9,155 nt of DNA from an uncultured Planctomycetaceae bacterium (GCA_945957305.1 CAMFLN010000069.1:1-9155), one strand, 5' to 3'; counted from the first letter of the stretch, positions 1-6,409 are shown. Program-made: numbers and translations. The notes: generated by a model from the letters alone, not told the origin.

Positions 1-136
1 GGTTGCCATCTCGCGCCACCAGGATCTTGTAGCCGCGAGTTTCCAGCGCGAGGCGGATCGATTCGACGATTTCGGCGTCGTCGTCGACGATCAAAATGCG
101 CTTCGCGGTCGTTTTTTCAGCGTTTTCTGCTGCCAT
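1..136 (-). CDS. Response regulator, receiver domain N-terminus (partial, runs off the window)
   Basis: Only the first 45 codons are visible; the gene continues beyond base 1. The translation starts MAAENAEKTTAKRILIVDDD, followed by an amphipathic helix and a segment ending YKILVARDGN. This is the beginning of a CheY-like receiver domain: a hydrophobic first beta strand (residues 14-17), the acidic pair Asp18/Asp19 that binds magnesium, helix 1, and strand 2 leading to the usual A-x-DG turn. The phosphoacceptor aspartate, expected near residue 60, lies outside the window, as does any output domain, so I cannot tell a single-domain regulator from a DNA-binding one. The ATG at 136 is the first possible start, because an in-frame TAA lies three codons upstream. 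A weak TAGGG ribosome site lies about nine bases before it. The gene is divergent from the ceramidase-like gene. Expected role: phosphorelay signalling in the cytoplasm with an unidentified histidine kinase. Confidence 0.88.
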   Translation of the reverse strand, partial: MAAENAEKTTAKRILIVDDDAEIVESIRLALETRGYKILVARDGN

Positions 137-167
137 GATGATTTACCCTAAGGTGGCTGCCGTGCCA

Positions 168-182
168 GATGCCAGAGGCATC
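168..182. promoter_or_regulatory. Short inverted repeat upstream of the response regulator
   Basis: GATGCC-aga-GGCATC is a perfect six-base inverted repeat with a three-base centre. It lies 32-46 bases upstream of the response regulator start, a position suited to an operator or to a small hairpin in the leader. No T-tract follows on either strand, so it is not an intrinsic terminator. A six-base repeat can arise by chance, so the functional reading is weak. Confidence 0.25.
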
Positions 183-416
183 AAGGTTCCTGTGTGCAAT
201 CTTGGCCCCGAATTAAGAACATCACAACTAGCCGAGATTCAGGCGCATTGCAAGCCGGCAGGGTTAGCGCGCTAGGCAACCGCTGACCTTCCGCACTGCG
301 GCGGGGCTTGGTGCGGGCCAGATTCGCTCGCGACGCTCTGCCCCTTTGCTTGTGACGCCCCGCGCGGCGGTCTACGATCGTGCGTTCACGCTCGCGCACC
401 GTGAAAACTCTGCCCC

Positions 417-421
417 GGAGG
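417..421 (+). promoter_or_regulatory. Ribosome binding site that fixes the start of the ceramidase-like gene
   Basis: GGAGG lies six bases before the ATG at 428. It is a strong Shine-Dalgarno match and selects that ATG over the upstream in-frame GTG at 380, which has no comparable site and would place a highly basic 16-residue extension in front of a signal peptide. Confidence 0.8.
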
Positions 422-427
422 CCTCGC

Positions 428-1801
428 ATGCATTCTTTTTATTTCCGTTCAATCATCGTGGCCATGGTGCTCGCCTTTACGGTAAGCGGCCGAGCAGTGG
501 CCGAAATTCCAGCGTCCTGGCGCGCCGGGGTCGCCAAGGTCTGCATCACCCCCGAGAAAGCCATGTGGATGAGCGGCTATTCAAGCCGCGACCACGCGGC
601 CGAAGGAAAACTGCATGATCTGTGGGCGAAAGCGCTCGTTGTGGAAGATTCTACCGGCAAGCGCGCGGTGATGATCACGCTCGACTTGGTGGGAATCGAC
701 CGGACTCTTTCCTTGTCGATCCGCGATGAATTGGAAACGAGGTATAAACTCGGTCGCGCCCAGGTGGCCATTTGCTGCTCGCACACGCACACCGGTCCCG
801 TCGTGGGGGGGAATCTCCGCGCGATGTATTTCCTCGACGCCGAGCAATCCAAACTGGTGGACGAATACACAGCCTCGCTAGCCCGCAAGATCGTCGAGGT
901 TGTCGGCGAGGCGATTGCTAATGTCGCTTCCGCGGCGCTCGATTGGGGCACAGGGCGCGCCACGTTCGCGGTCAACCGTCGTGCGAATCGCGAACCCGAG
1001 GTCCCCGCCCTGGCCGCAGCCGGCAAACTATTGGGGCCGGTCGATCATGACGTGCCGGTATTGGCAATTCGCGGGGCGGACAATCGTCTGCGAGCGATTG
1101 TATGCGGCTATGCCTGCCACGCGACCGCGCTCTCCTTCTTTCAATGGTCCGGTGATTGGCCCGGCTTCGCGCAAATCGATCTCGAGCAGTCACACCCCGA
1201 GGCCGTGGCCTTGTTCTGGGCCGGTTGCGGGGCGGATCAAAATCCGCTGCCAAGGCGAACTGTGGAACTGGCCGAGAATTACGGGCACCAGATGGCCGAC
1301 GCCGTGGAAAAGGTGCTGGCCGGGAGTATGACTCCAATAGCCGGTACGCTGTCGACCAGTTATGCCGAGATTGCTTTGCCGTTGGCGCAACTGCCCACGA
1401 ACGAGGATTTGCAAAAACAAGCGGAGTCGAACGACAAGTACCAGGCCGCCCGCGCAAAACTGCTGCTGGCGCAAATCGCGGCGGGGCGACCACTCAGTCC
1501 GACGTATCCTTATCCCGTACAGGTGTGGCGCTTGGGAAATGGACCGACGTGGATCATGCTCGGGGGCGAGGTGGTGGTGGATTACGCGTTGCGCATCAAG
1601 TCGGAACTGCCCGCCGACAAGACTTGGGTGGCCGGCTACAGCAATGACGTCATGGCCTACATCCCTTCGCGGCGCGTCTTGACCGAAGGGGGCTACGAAG
1701 GAGCTGGCGCCATGGTTTATTACGGCCTCCCCACCACTTGGGCTCCCGAGGTGGAAGAGGTCATCCTGCGCGAAGTCCACCGCCAGGCGGATGCGCAATA
1801 G
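428..1801 (+). CDS. Secreted neutral/alkaline ceramidase-family protein (N-terminal domain type)
   Basis: The product is 457 residues. Residues 1-25 form a Sec-type signal peptide (hydrophobic core from about 8 to 19, likely cleavage after A-V-A at 25), so it is exported. The mature part resembles the neutral ceramidase catalytic domain, which in true ceramidases hydrolyses the amide bond of ceramide. Visible family landmarks are RAGVAKVCITP near the mature N-terminus, CSHTHTGP at 117-124 (zinc ligand and catalytic His), YACHATAL with His231 as second His ligand, Glu381 in LGGEVVVDY, and Tyr411 in SNDVMAYIPS. These match the His/His/Glu/Tyr zinc site of the family. The protein is much shorter than bacterial ceramidases of about 650 residues and lacks the C-terminal immunoglobulin-like domain. 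The nucleophile motif GDVSPN of genuine ceramidases appears here as GADQNP (268-273), with Asn where the Ser should be. I therefore trust the family but not the ceramide substrate. The gene stands alone, convergent with efp. Confidence 0.85.
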   Translation: MHSFYFRSIIVAMVLAFTVSGRAVAEIPASWRAGVAKVCITPEKAMWMSGYSSRDHAAEGKLHDLWAKALVVEDSTGKRAVMITLDLVGIDRTLSLSIRDELETRYKLGRAQVAICCSHTHTGPVVGGNLRAMYFLDAEQSKLVDEYTASLARKIVEVVGEAIANVASAALDWGTGRATFAVNRRANREPEVPALAAAGKLLGPVDHDVPVLAIRGADNRLRAIVCGYACHATALSFFQWSGDWPGFAQIDLEQSHPEAVALFWAGCGADQNPLPRRTVELAENYGHQMADAVEKVLAGSMTPIAGTLSTSYAEIALPLAQLPTNEDLQKQAESNDKYQAARAKLLLAQIAAGRPLSPTYPYPVQVWRLGNGPTWIMLGGEVVVDYALRIKSELPADKTWVAGYSNDVMAYIPSRRVLTEGGYEGAGAMVYYGLPTTWAPEVEEVILREVHRQADAQ

Positions 1802-1818
1802 AATTTTCATTAACCGCG

Positions 1819-1849
1819 AAAAAAACAGCCCGGGGTGCATAGCCCGGGC
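1819..1849 (-). terminator. Rho-independent terminator of efp
   Basis: Read on the minus strand, a seven-base GC-only stem (arms 1849-1843 and 1834-1828, GCCCGGG/CCCGGGC) with an eight-base loop is followed after two bases by seven consecutive T (1825-1819). It lies 35 bases past the efp stop codon. The stem alone could slow plus-strand transcripts from the ceramidase-like gene, but no T-run follows in that direction, so it acts mainly on efp. Confidence 0.85.
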
Positions 1850-1883
1850 CGATTGAAATCGCAAACCAGATCATCCGCCCTGG

Positions 1884-2453
1884 TTATTCCTTGGCTCGTT
1901 CGAGATACTCGCCCGTCCGAGTGTCGATCTTGATCATCTGGTCTTGTTCGACGAACGCCGGCACTAGGATCTCGGCGCCTGTCTCTAGCTTCACCGGCTT
2001 GGTCAGGTTCGTGGCCGTGTTGCCGCGCACGGCTGGCTCGGCATACTCGACCTTCAGCACCACGTGATTCGGCGGGGTGACCGTGATCGGGTTGTTGTTG
2101 AACAATACCATCCGGCAGATCATTCCTTCCTTGATCCACTTCCAGGTGTCGTCGACCTGGTCGGCGTTCAACTCGTACTGCTCGTACGAGGAATTGTCCA
2201 TGAAGACAAAGTTTTCGCCTTGGCGGTAAAGGTATTGTGCGTCGATTTCCGTGACGTCGGCGGCTTCGAGCGAGTCTCCCCCTTTGTAGGTGCGCTCAAG
2301 CATGGTGTTGCGGATGAGGTTCTTCATCTTGCACTTGTACAAGGCGTTGCCCTTGCCAGGCTTCACGAAGTTGCACTCAACCATCAGGTAAGGATCGCCG
2401 TCGATTTGAACCTTCAATCCCTTTTTGAAATCGCTCGTCGAATAGCTCGCCAC
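1884..2453 (-). CDS. efp: Translation elongation factor P
   Basis: EF-P binds ribosomes stalled at consecutive prolines, between the P and E sites, and promotes peptide bond formation. The product is 189 residues, against 188 in E. coli. It shows the expected three-domain layout: a KOW-like domain I (about 1-63), an OB domain II (about 65-128) and an OB-like domain III (about 130-187) with the family pattern around KLETGAEILVPAF and the ending IDTRTGEYLERAKE. The domain I loop reads VKPGKGNAL, placing the modifiable residue Lys34 exactly as in the E. coli protein. This agrees with the beta-lysylation enzymes EpmB and EpmA encoded nearby. The start is GTG at 2453, with AGGA nine bases upstream; it gives the N-terminus ASYSTSDFKKG, which aligns with E. 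coli without gaps. The gene is divergent from epmB and ends in the intrinsic terminator at 1819-1849. Confidence 0.97.
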   Translation of the reverse strand: MASYSTSDFKKGLKVQIDGDPYLMVECNFVKPGKGNALYKCKMKNLIRNTMLERTYKGGDSLEAADVTEIDAQYLYRQGENFVFMDNSSYEQYELNADQVDDTWKWIKEGMICRMVLFNNNPITVTPPNHVVLKVEYAEPAVRGNTATNLTKPVKLETGAEILVPAFVEQDQMIKIDTRTGEYLERAKE

Positions 2454-2553
2454 GGTGAATCGTCCTGTCTTGTCGCCAAAGGGTGGGGGGGTATGCTACG
2501 GTGACCGGGCGGGCAAATCCTGCCCCTGTGCCGGACTAGCCGAACAAAGGTAA
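2454..2553. promoter_or_regulatory. Divergent efp / epmB promoter region
   Basis: This 100-base gap must carry the promoters of efp (leftward) and of the epmB cluster (rightward), so the target protein and its modifying enzymes may share control. For epmB the best candidate is TTGTCG (2470-2475), a 16-base spacer and TATGCT (2492-2497). The core TATGCTA reads TAGCATA on the other strand and could also serve as a -10 for efp, although I see no good -35 at the right distance. A small inverted repeat, GGGCA-aatcc-TGCCC (2511-2525), lies in the expected epmB leader. Promoter calls by eye in GC-rich DNA are weak. Confidence 0.4.
2470..2497 (+). promoter_or_regulatory. Candidate sigma-70-like promoter for the epmB cluster
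   Basis: TTGTCG (4 of 6 against TTGACA) and TATGCT (4 of 6 against TATAAT) are separated by 16 bases. The predicted transcript start near 2504 leaves a leader of about 50 bases before epmB. The spacer contains GGGT followed by a run of seven G (2485-2491). Confidence 0.35.
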
Positions 2554-3585
2554 ATGGCCATTTTAGCGATCCAGACCGATCCTGTCCGCCCCAACCCGGA
2601 ACCGGCCGAAACAGGGTGGCGATCCGAGTTGCGCCGGGCGATCCGCGATCCACGTGAATTGTGCCAACTGCTGAATTTGCCCGAGGAATTCGCCGTCCGG
2701 GCGGTCGCGGCGGCAGAGGGTTTTCCCTTGCTAGTGCCCCGCGGCTATGTCGCACGCATGCGTCCTGGGGACCCCGCCGATCCCTTGCTGCGCCAGGTGC
2801 TTCCCGTCGAGGATGAACTGGTAACACCCCCGAGCTATCTCACGGATCCGGTCGGCGACCGCGCCGCGGAAGTGGTTCCCGGCCTGCTGCACAAATACCC
2901 GGGTCGTGCATTGCTGATCTCGACCGGAGCCTGTGCCGTGCATTGCCGGTATTGCTTCCGCCGGCATTACCCCTACGGCGAGGCCCCTAAATCGCTGGCC
3001 GCCTGGCAACCGGCGCTGGATCAGATTCGTGCCGATGAAACGCTGCACGAAGTGCTGCTCAGCGGCGGCGATCCCCTGGTTTTGGTCGATGACTATCTGG
3101 CACGATTGGTCGAGCGAATCGCAGCGATTTCGCACGTGCGCCGTTTGCGTATTCATACTCGATTGCCCATCGTTCTACCCGAGCGCGTTTGTCCGGACCT
3201 TTTGTCCTGGCTGGTGGGTGGTAGCCTGACTCCGATCGTTGTGGTGCATGCCAACCATCCGGCAGAAATCGATACCGCAGTCTCCGCATCTATGCAGCGC
3301 CTGGTGTCAGCCGGGGTGGTCGTGTTGAACCAAGCGGTGCTGCTGCGCGGCGTGAATGACACGGCCGATACGATGGCGGCGCTGTGCGAGCGGCTCGTCG
3401 ACCTCGGCGTGATGCCGTACTACTTGCATCAGCTTGACCGTGTGGCGGGCGCTTCCCATTTTGACGTCCCCGAGTCCGCGGGGCGCGAAATCATCGCTCA
3501 GCTCACGGCCCGCTTGCCGGGCTACGCGGTGCCTCGCTATGTCCGCGAAGTTGCGGGGCATGCGAGCAAATTGCCGATCGTCTAA
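2554..3585 (+). CDS. epmB: EF-P modification radical SAM enzyme, (R)-beta-lysine-forming lysine 2,3-aminomutase
   Basis: EpmB uses S-adenosylmethionine, a 4Fe-4S cluster and pyridoxal phosphate to convert L-lysine into beta-lysine, the donor for EF-P Lys34. The product is 343 residues, against 342 in E. coli, and is alignable over its whole length. Landmarks are DPLLRQVLP at 76-84, [15 protein letters not shown] at 107-121, the cluster motif [11 protein letters not shown] with Cys127, Cys131 and Cys134, the SAM-binding LLSGGDPL (168-175), [14 protein letters not shown] (198-211), and [11 protein letters not shown] (285-295). Near the end, ASKLPIV carries Lys339, the likely PLP Schiff-base lysine. 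The protein lacks the long extensions of catabolic lysine 2,3-aminomutases, which supports EpmB. The ATG at 2554 directly follows an in-frame TAA, so no earlier start is possible. AAAGG lies only three bases upstream, an unusually tight ribosome site. It is the first gene of a four-gene cluster and is divergent from its target efp. Confidence 0.95.
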   Translation: MAILAIQTDPVRPNPEPAETGWRSELRRAIRDPRELCQLLNLPEEFAVRAVAAAEGFPLLVPRGYVARMRPGDPADPLLRQVLPVEDELVTPPSYLTDPVGDRAAEVVPGLLHKYPGRALLISTGACAVHCRYCFRRHYPYGEAPKSLAAWQPALDQIRADETLHEVLLSGGDPLVLVDDYLARLVERIAAISHVRRLRIHTRLPIVLPERVCPDLLSWLVGGSLTPIVVVHANHPAEIDTAVSASMQRLVSAGVVVLNQAVLLRGVNDTADTMAALCERLVDLGVMPYYLHQLDRVAGASHFDVPESAGREIIAQLTARLPGYAVPRYVREVAGHASKLPIV

Positions 3586-3616
3586 TTTATTGGTTTCAAC
3601 TCGGTCGGGACTGCCC

Positions 3617-4381
3617 ATGCCGCTTTTTCAGCGTCGCCCCGCGGATCCGTTGGCGAGCGATCATACTCCCACGGCGATTCACCGCCGCCTCAGGGCGACG
3701 GCCGAACATAGCTATCTGCGCGACTTTGTGCTGGGGGCGATGGATGGCACAGTGACTACGTTTGCCGTGGTGGCGGGGGTCGCCGGCGCCGGCCTTCCTC
3801 GTGGAGTCGCCATTATCCTGGGGCTGGCGAATTTGCTGGCCGATGGCTTTAGCATGGCCGCCGGTAACTACCTGAGCACCAAGACCGATCGGCAGGTTGT
3901 CGAGCGCGCCCGGCGCATTGAGGAAACGCACGTTGATCAAATGCCCGAGGGGGAAAGGGAGGAAGTGCGGCAAATTTTCGCCGCCAAAGGGTTCTCCGGG
4001 CATGTTCTCGACGAAATTGTCACCGTGATCACCACCGACCGGCGGCGCTGGGTGGATACCATGTTGACGGAAGAATTGGGATTGCGACTGGAGTCTCCGA
4101 GTGCCCTGCGCGCAGCGCTGTCGACCTTCGCGGCGTTTGTCCTCGTGGGTCTGATTCCGCTGTTGCCTTTGATCCTGGCGAGCGGACAAGATCCGCAACT
4201 TCTGTTCGTCATGAGTGCAGCAGCGACCGGCATCGCTTTTCTGGCAGTGGGCGTGGCACGCGGAGTTGTGCTGAGCGAACCGGTATTGAGATCGGGGCTG
4301 GAAACGCTGGTCATCGGCGGCGTCACTGCGGTGTTGTCGTACTTCGTTGGAGTCGCGCTGCAAAGCATCGGCGCTGCGTGA
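3617..4381 (+). CDS. VIT1/CCC1-family iron/manganese transporter-like membrane protein
   Basis: The product is 254 residues and has the family's architecture. There is a basic cytoplasmic N-terminus (1-36), TM1 with [21 protein letters not shown] (Asp43 in the conserved DG pair), TM2 containing [18 protein letters not shown] (71-88), a charged helical metal-binding segment (about 88-158) with [18 protein letters not shown] and ending [12 protein letters not shown], then TM3-5 (about 165-189, 194-215 and 227-250). Characterised eukaryotic members move Fe2+ or Mn2+ out of the cytosol in exchange for protons; bacterial members are mostly untested. At the end of TM2, Asn84 stands where many members have Glu. 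The start is ATG 3617 with GGGA six bases before it. The open frame extends upstream to 3434, but that part overlaps epmB and does not resemble the family. It begins 31 bases after epmB and is followed 37 bases later by the phosphoesterase gene. Confidence 0.85.
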   Translation: MPLFQRRPADPLASDHTPTAIHRRLRATAEHSYLRDFVLGAMDGTVTTFAVVAGVAGAGLPRGVAIILGLANLLADGFSMAAGNYLSTKTDRQVVERARRIEETHVDQMPEGEREEVRQIFAAKGFSGHVLDEIVTVITTDRRRWVDTMLTEELGLRLESPSALRAALSTFAAFVLVGLIPLLPLILASGQDPQLLFVMSAAATGIAFLAVGVARGVVLSEPVLRSGLETLVIGGVTAVLSYFVGVALQSIGAA

Positions 4382-4418
4382 GTTGACGCCCACTCGTCCT
4401 GCGGACATTCTTTGGACC

Positions 4419-5234
4419 ATGAAACGCGTCGCCTGGCTGACCGATCTGCACCTGAACTTCCTGGCAGGGGACGACGTGAACACCTTCCTGCAGCAGGTGG
4501 CAGCCGAGCATTGTGATGCGGTGCTGATCAGCGGGGATATTGCCGAATCGCAGAATCTGCTCGAATACTTGGATTGGATTGCCAGCCGGCTGGATCAGAG
4601 CATCTATTTTGTTCTCGGCAATCACGACTTTTATCACAGTTCTATTCGCCAAGTACGCGATGATGTCGCGGCGCTATGCCGTCGGGACTCCAGGCTTGTC
4701 TGGCTGAACGAAGTCGCATGCGTCGAGCTGGCTCCCAGCGTCGGACTGGTCGGGCATGACGGTTGGGCTGACGCCCGACTGGGAGACTACGAGCGTTCGC
4801 TGGTGATGATGAATGATTACCGGTTGATCGAAGAATTTGCCCGCATGAGCAAAGAAGCGCGCTGGCCCCTGCTAAAAGCCGAGGCGGATGCCGCCGCTGA
4901 GCATATTCGCCAGGTGCTACCGGCCGCGCTCGGCAAATATCCACAGGTCTTCTTGCTGACGCACGTCCCCCCCTTTCGCGAGGCCTGTTGGCACCAAGGT
5001 GAAATCTCGAACGATGAATGGCTGCCCCATTTCACGTCCCAAGCCATGGGGCAAGCGATACTCGAAGTCATGCGCGATTATCCCTCACGCCAATTGACTG
5101 TCCTCTGTGGGCATACGCACGGCCGGGGCGAAGTGAAAATCGCGCCGAACATTCTGGTCCTCACCGGGGGCGCGGAGTACGGCGCACCGGCGATCGAGCG
5201 CATCTTTGAATTCCCAGCAGTAGTCACGTCATGA
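4419..5234 (+). CDS. Calcineurin-like metallophosphoesterase
   Basis: The product is 271 residues, cytoplasmic, with no signal peptide or membrane segment. All five signature blocks of the dinuclear-metal phosphoesterase fold are present in order: DLH (Asp9, His11), GD (Asp40), GNHD (Asn68, His69, Asp70), THVPP (His182) and GHTHG (His232, His234). It should therefore be an active phosphomonoesterase or phosphodiesterase. The substrate cannot be read from sequence. Motifs between the catalytic blocks, such as VGHDGWADARLGD (111-123), NDYRLIEEF and VPPFREACWHQGE, suggest one conserved bacterial subfamily of unknown function rather than a CpdA- or MPPED-type enzyme. The start is ATG 4419, because translation then opens with the first beta strand, KRVAWLTDLH; an in-frame TTG at 4347 would overlap the preceding gene. 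The stop overlaps the epmA start (ATGA, 5231-5234), so the two are probably translationally coupled. Whether it acts in EF-P modification is unknown. Confidence 0.9.
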   Translation: MKRVAWLTDLHLNFLAGDDVNTFLQQVAAEHCDAVLISGDIAESQNLLEYLDWIASRLDQSIYFVLGNHDFYHSSIRQVRDDVAALCRRDSRLVWLNEVACVELAPSVGLVGHDGWADARLGDYERSLVMMNDYRLIEEFARMSKEARWPLLKAEADAAAEHIRQVLPAALGKYPQVFLLTHVPPFREACWHQGEISNDEWLPHFTSQAMGQAILEVMRDYPSRQLTVLCGHTHGRGEVKIAPNILVLTGGAEYGAPAIERIFEFPAVVTS

Positions 5235-6208
5235 ACGAGACTGATGAAACTTGGCGCCCCACGGCCAGCTGGGAAGTCTTGCGCCGCCGCGCCGCGCTGC
5301 TGTCTCAGTTACGCCGCTATTTTGATGCACACGGATTTCTGGAAGTAGAAACGCCCCTGCTCTCCGCCGACACGGTTGTCGATCGGCATCTCGATCCTTT
5401 CGCCGTTGCAACGAACGACGCCGCGTCTGTGCACCCTTACTGGCTGCAAACGTCGCCCGAGTTTGCGATGAAGCGACTACTGGCGGCTGGGGGCGAGGCC
5501 ATTTATCAAGTCGCCCACGCCTTTCGGCGGCACGAACAGGGGACACGGCACAATCCGGAATTTACGCTTGTCGAATGGTATCGGCGTGGCGATTCGATGC
5601 AGGACGGCATGCAATTTCTTTCCGACTTGTGCAGGGAATTACTCGGCACTCCGCCCGCGGAACCAATCACCTATCAAGTGGCGTTTGAAAGGTTCGTGGG
5701 TCTTGATCCGCATGCGGCGACCAACGAGGCGTTGATCGCCGCGGTTCATCGGCACGGCCTGGCAGCGCCCGAGAGCCTGCCGCGCGAGGATCGCGATAGT
5801 TGGCTCGATCTGTTGCTTGTCTCGCTCGTTGAACCACAACTTGGGCTCTCTGCCCCCGCGATTCTGCATGACTATCCCCCCTCGCAAGCAGCGCTCGCCA
5901 TCGTGCGCCCGGGCCGGCCCGCGGTAGCCGAGCGGTTCGAGCTGTACGCGCAGGGGATGGAACTGGCCAACGGCTATCACGAACTACTCGATCCGGCGGC
6001 GTTCCGCGAGCGCAACCGCGTGAACAACGCGGCTCGCGCCGCAGACGGCAAAGCAACCTTGCCCACAGAGAGTCGATTGTTAGCCGCCATGGAAGCTGGT
6101 CTTCCCTCAGCTACGGGAGTGGCGCTCGGCTTTGATCGCGTGGTCATGCTGGCCGTCGGGGCGCGCGAGATCGCGGAAGTGATTCCGTTTCCGTTTGATC
6201 GCGCCTAA
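5231..6208 (+). CDS. epmA: EF-P--(R)-beta-lysine ligase
   Basis: EpmA (also called GenX, PoxA or YjeA) activates beta-lysine with ATP and joins it to the epsilon-amino group of EF-P Lys34. The product is 325 residues, the same as the E. coli enzyme, and is a free-standing class II lysyl-tRNA synthetase-like catalytic core with no tRNA anticodon-binding domain. Motif 1 is around FLEVETPLLS (36-45), then TSPEFAMKRLLAAG (74-87), motif 2 in FRRHEQGTRHNPEFTLVEW (98-116), the substrate-pocket segment GMELANGYHEL (242-252), and motif 3 in TGVALGFDRVVML (295-307). Ala298 is present where lysyl-tRNA synthetases have Gly; in E. coli EpmA this Ala is tied to preference for beta-lysine. The C-terminus PFPFDRA matches the family end. 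The ATG lies within the stop of the phosphoesterase gene (ATGA overlap). It is the last gene of the epmB cluster. No EpmC hydroxylase gene is seen in the window. Confidence 0.96.
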   Translation: MNETDETWRPTASWEVLRRRAALLSQLRRYFDAHGFLEVETPLLSADTVVDRHLDPFAVATNDAASVHPYWLQTSPEFAMKRLLAAGGEAIYQVAHAFRRHEQGTRHNPEFTLVEWYRRGDSMQDGMQFLSDLCRELLGTPPAEPITYQVAFERFVGLDPHAATNEALIAAVHRHGLAAPESLPREDRDSWLDLLLVSLVEPQLGLSAPAILHDYPPSQAALAIVRPGRPAVAERFELYAQGMELANGYHELLDPAAFRERNRVNNAARAADGKATLPTESRLLAAMEAGLPSATGVALGFDRVVMLAVGAREIAEVIPFPFDRA

Positions 6209-6273
6209 GGCAAAGGCGGTCTCTTTGCGCAGCACGCCTTGCGCTCATCGAAGAGATCCCTCCCCTGCTTCCC

Positions 6274-6396
6274 ATCTGCGAAATCTGCGTCATCTGTGGA
6301 TAAGTGTCTTCTGGCAATCGCAGCTCAAACGGGCGGAGGCAGCGGCACATCTGAGGAGGAAATATATACCCACAGATGGCGCAGATTTCCGCAGAT
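6274..6396. repeat. Large imperfect inverted repeat made of ATCTGCG-type 9-base units
   Basis: The left arm (6274-6302) consists of three tandem near-copies of a nine-base unit: ATCTGCGAA, ATCTGCGTC and ATCTGTGGA, followed by TA. The right arm (6367-6396) is its reverse complement with two mismatches and one single-base insertion over about 30 bases. The spacer between the arms is 64 bases. A transcript from either strand could fold into a stem of nearly 30 base pairs. Sequences of the ATCTGCG-xx-ATCTGTGG kind recur in intergenic DNA of planctomycetes and some other bacteria, as far as I recall; only one pair is visible here. No target-site duplication or transposase is seen. Confidence 0.8.
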
Positions 6397-6409
6397 AAGA
6401 AATGCGGAA
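6387..6409 (-). terminator. Hairpin just downstream of the DUF1501 gene, possible transcript end
   Basis: TTCCGCA (6387-6393) and TGCGGAA (6403-6409) are perfect seven-base complements with a nine-base loop. The hairpin starts 11 bases past the stop codon of the DUF1501 gene as read leftward. It shares bases with the right arm of the larger inverted repeat, so the two folds would compete. There is no T-run after it, so at best it is an atypical terminator or 3'-end stabiliser. Confidence 0.35.

Larger units (their letters stand above)
137..427. other. Gene-free divergent spacer between the response regulator and the ceramidase-like gene
   Basis: No convincing gene lies in this stretch. The open frames here (minus strand 181-429, plus strand 346-618) are rich in Arg and have no recognisable domain or ribosome site. 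The region must hold promoters for both flanking genes, but I could not pick out a clear -35/-10 pair. The only ordered element I see is the short perfect inverted repeat at 168-182. Confidence 0.6.

Noticed and set aside
380..427. Upstream GTG start for the ceramidase-like gene, adding 16 residues
   Set aside because: The extension is Arg-rich, precedes a normal signal peptide and has no ribosome site, whereas ATG 428 has GGAGG at ideal distance.
1190..1864. Long minus-strand open frame (224 codons) opposite the ceramidase-like gene
   Set aside because: It is the antisense of a well-supported coding region, has no domain and crosses into the efp terminator; the frame is open only because of high GC.
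2554..3585. epmB as a catabolic lysine 2,3-aminomutase
   Set aside because: Length and motifs match the short EpmB form and the gene lies beside efp and epmA; no lysine fermentation genes are present.
3434..3616. Upstream extension of the VIT1-like frame into epmB
   Set aside because: It overlaps the conserved 3' end of epmB, does not resemble the family, and ATG 3617 has its own GGGA site.
3596..4483. Minus-strand open frame of 295 codons opposite the VIT1-like gene
   Set aside because: It is Gln/Arg/His-rich with no membrane or enzymatic pattern, and the plus strand holds a clear family member.
5231..6208. epmA as a true lysyl-tRNA synthetase
   Set aside because: There is no N-terminal anticodon-binding domain, the length is that of EpmA, Ala298 is present, and epmB and efp are adjacent.
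6210..6228. GCAAAG ... CTTTGC hairpin right after epmA as its terminator
   Set aside because: The stem has only six pairs, half of them A-T, with a seven-base loop and no T-run, so it is too weak to call.
6274..6396. The repeat region as a CRISPR array
   Set aside because: Units are nine bases, directly adjacent within an arm and then inverted; there are no regular spacers and no cas genes.
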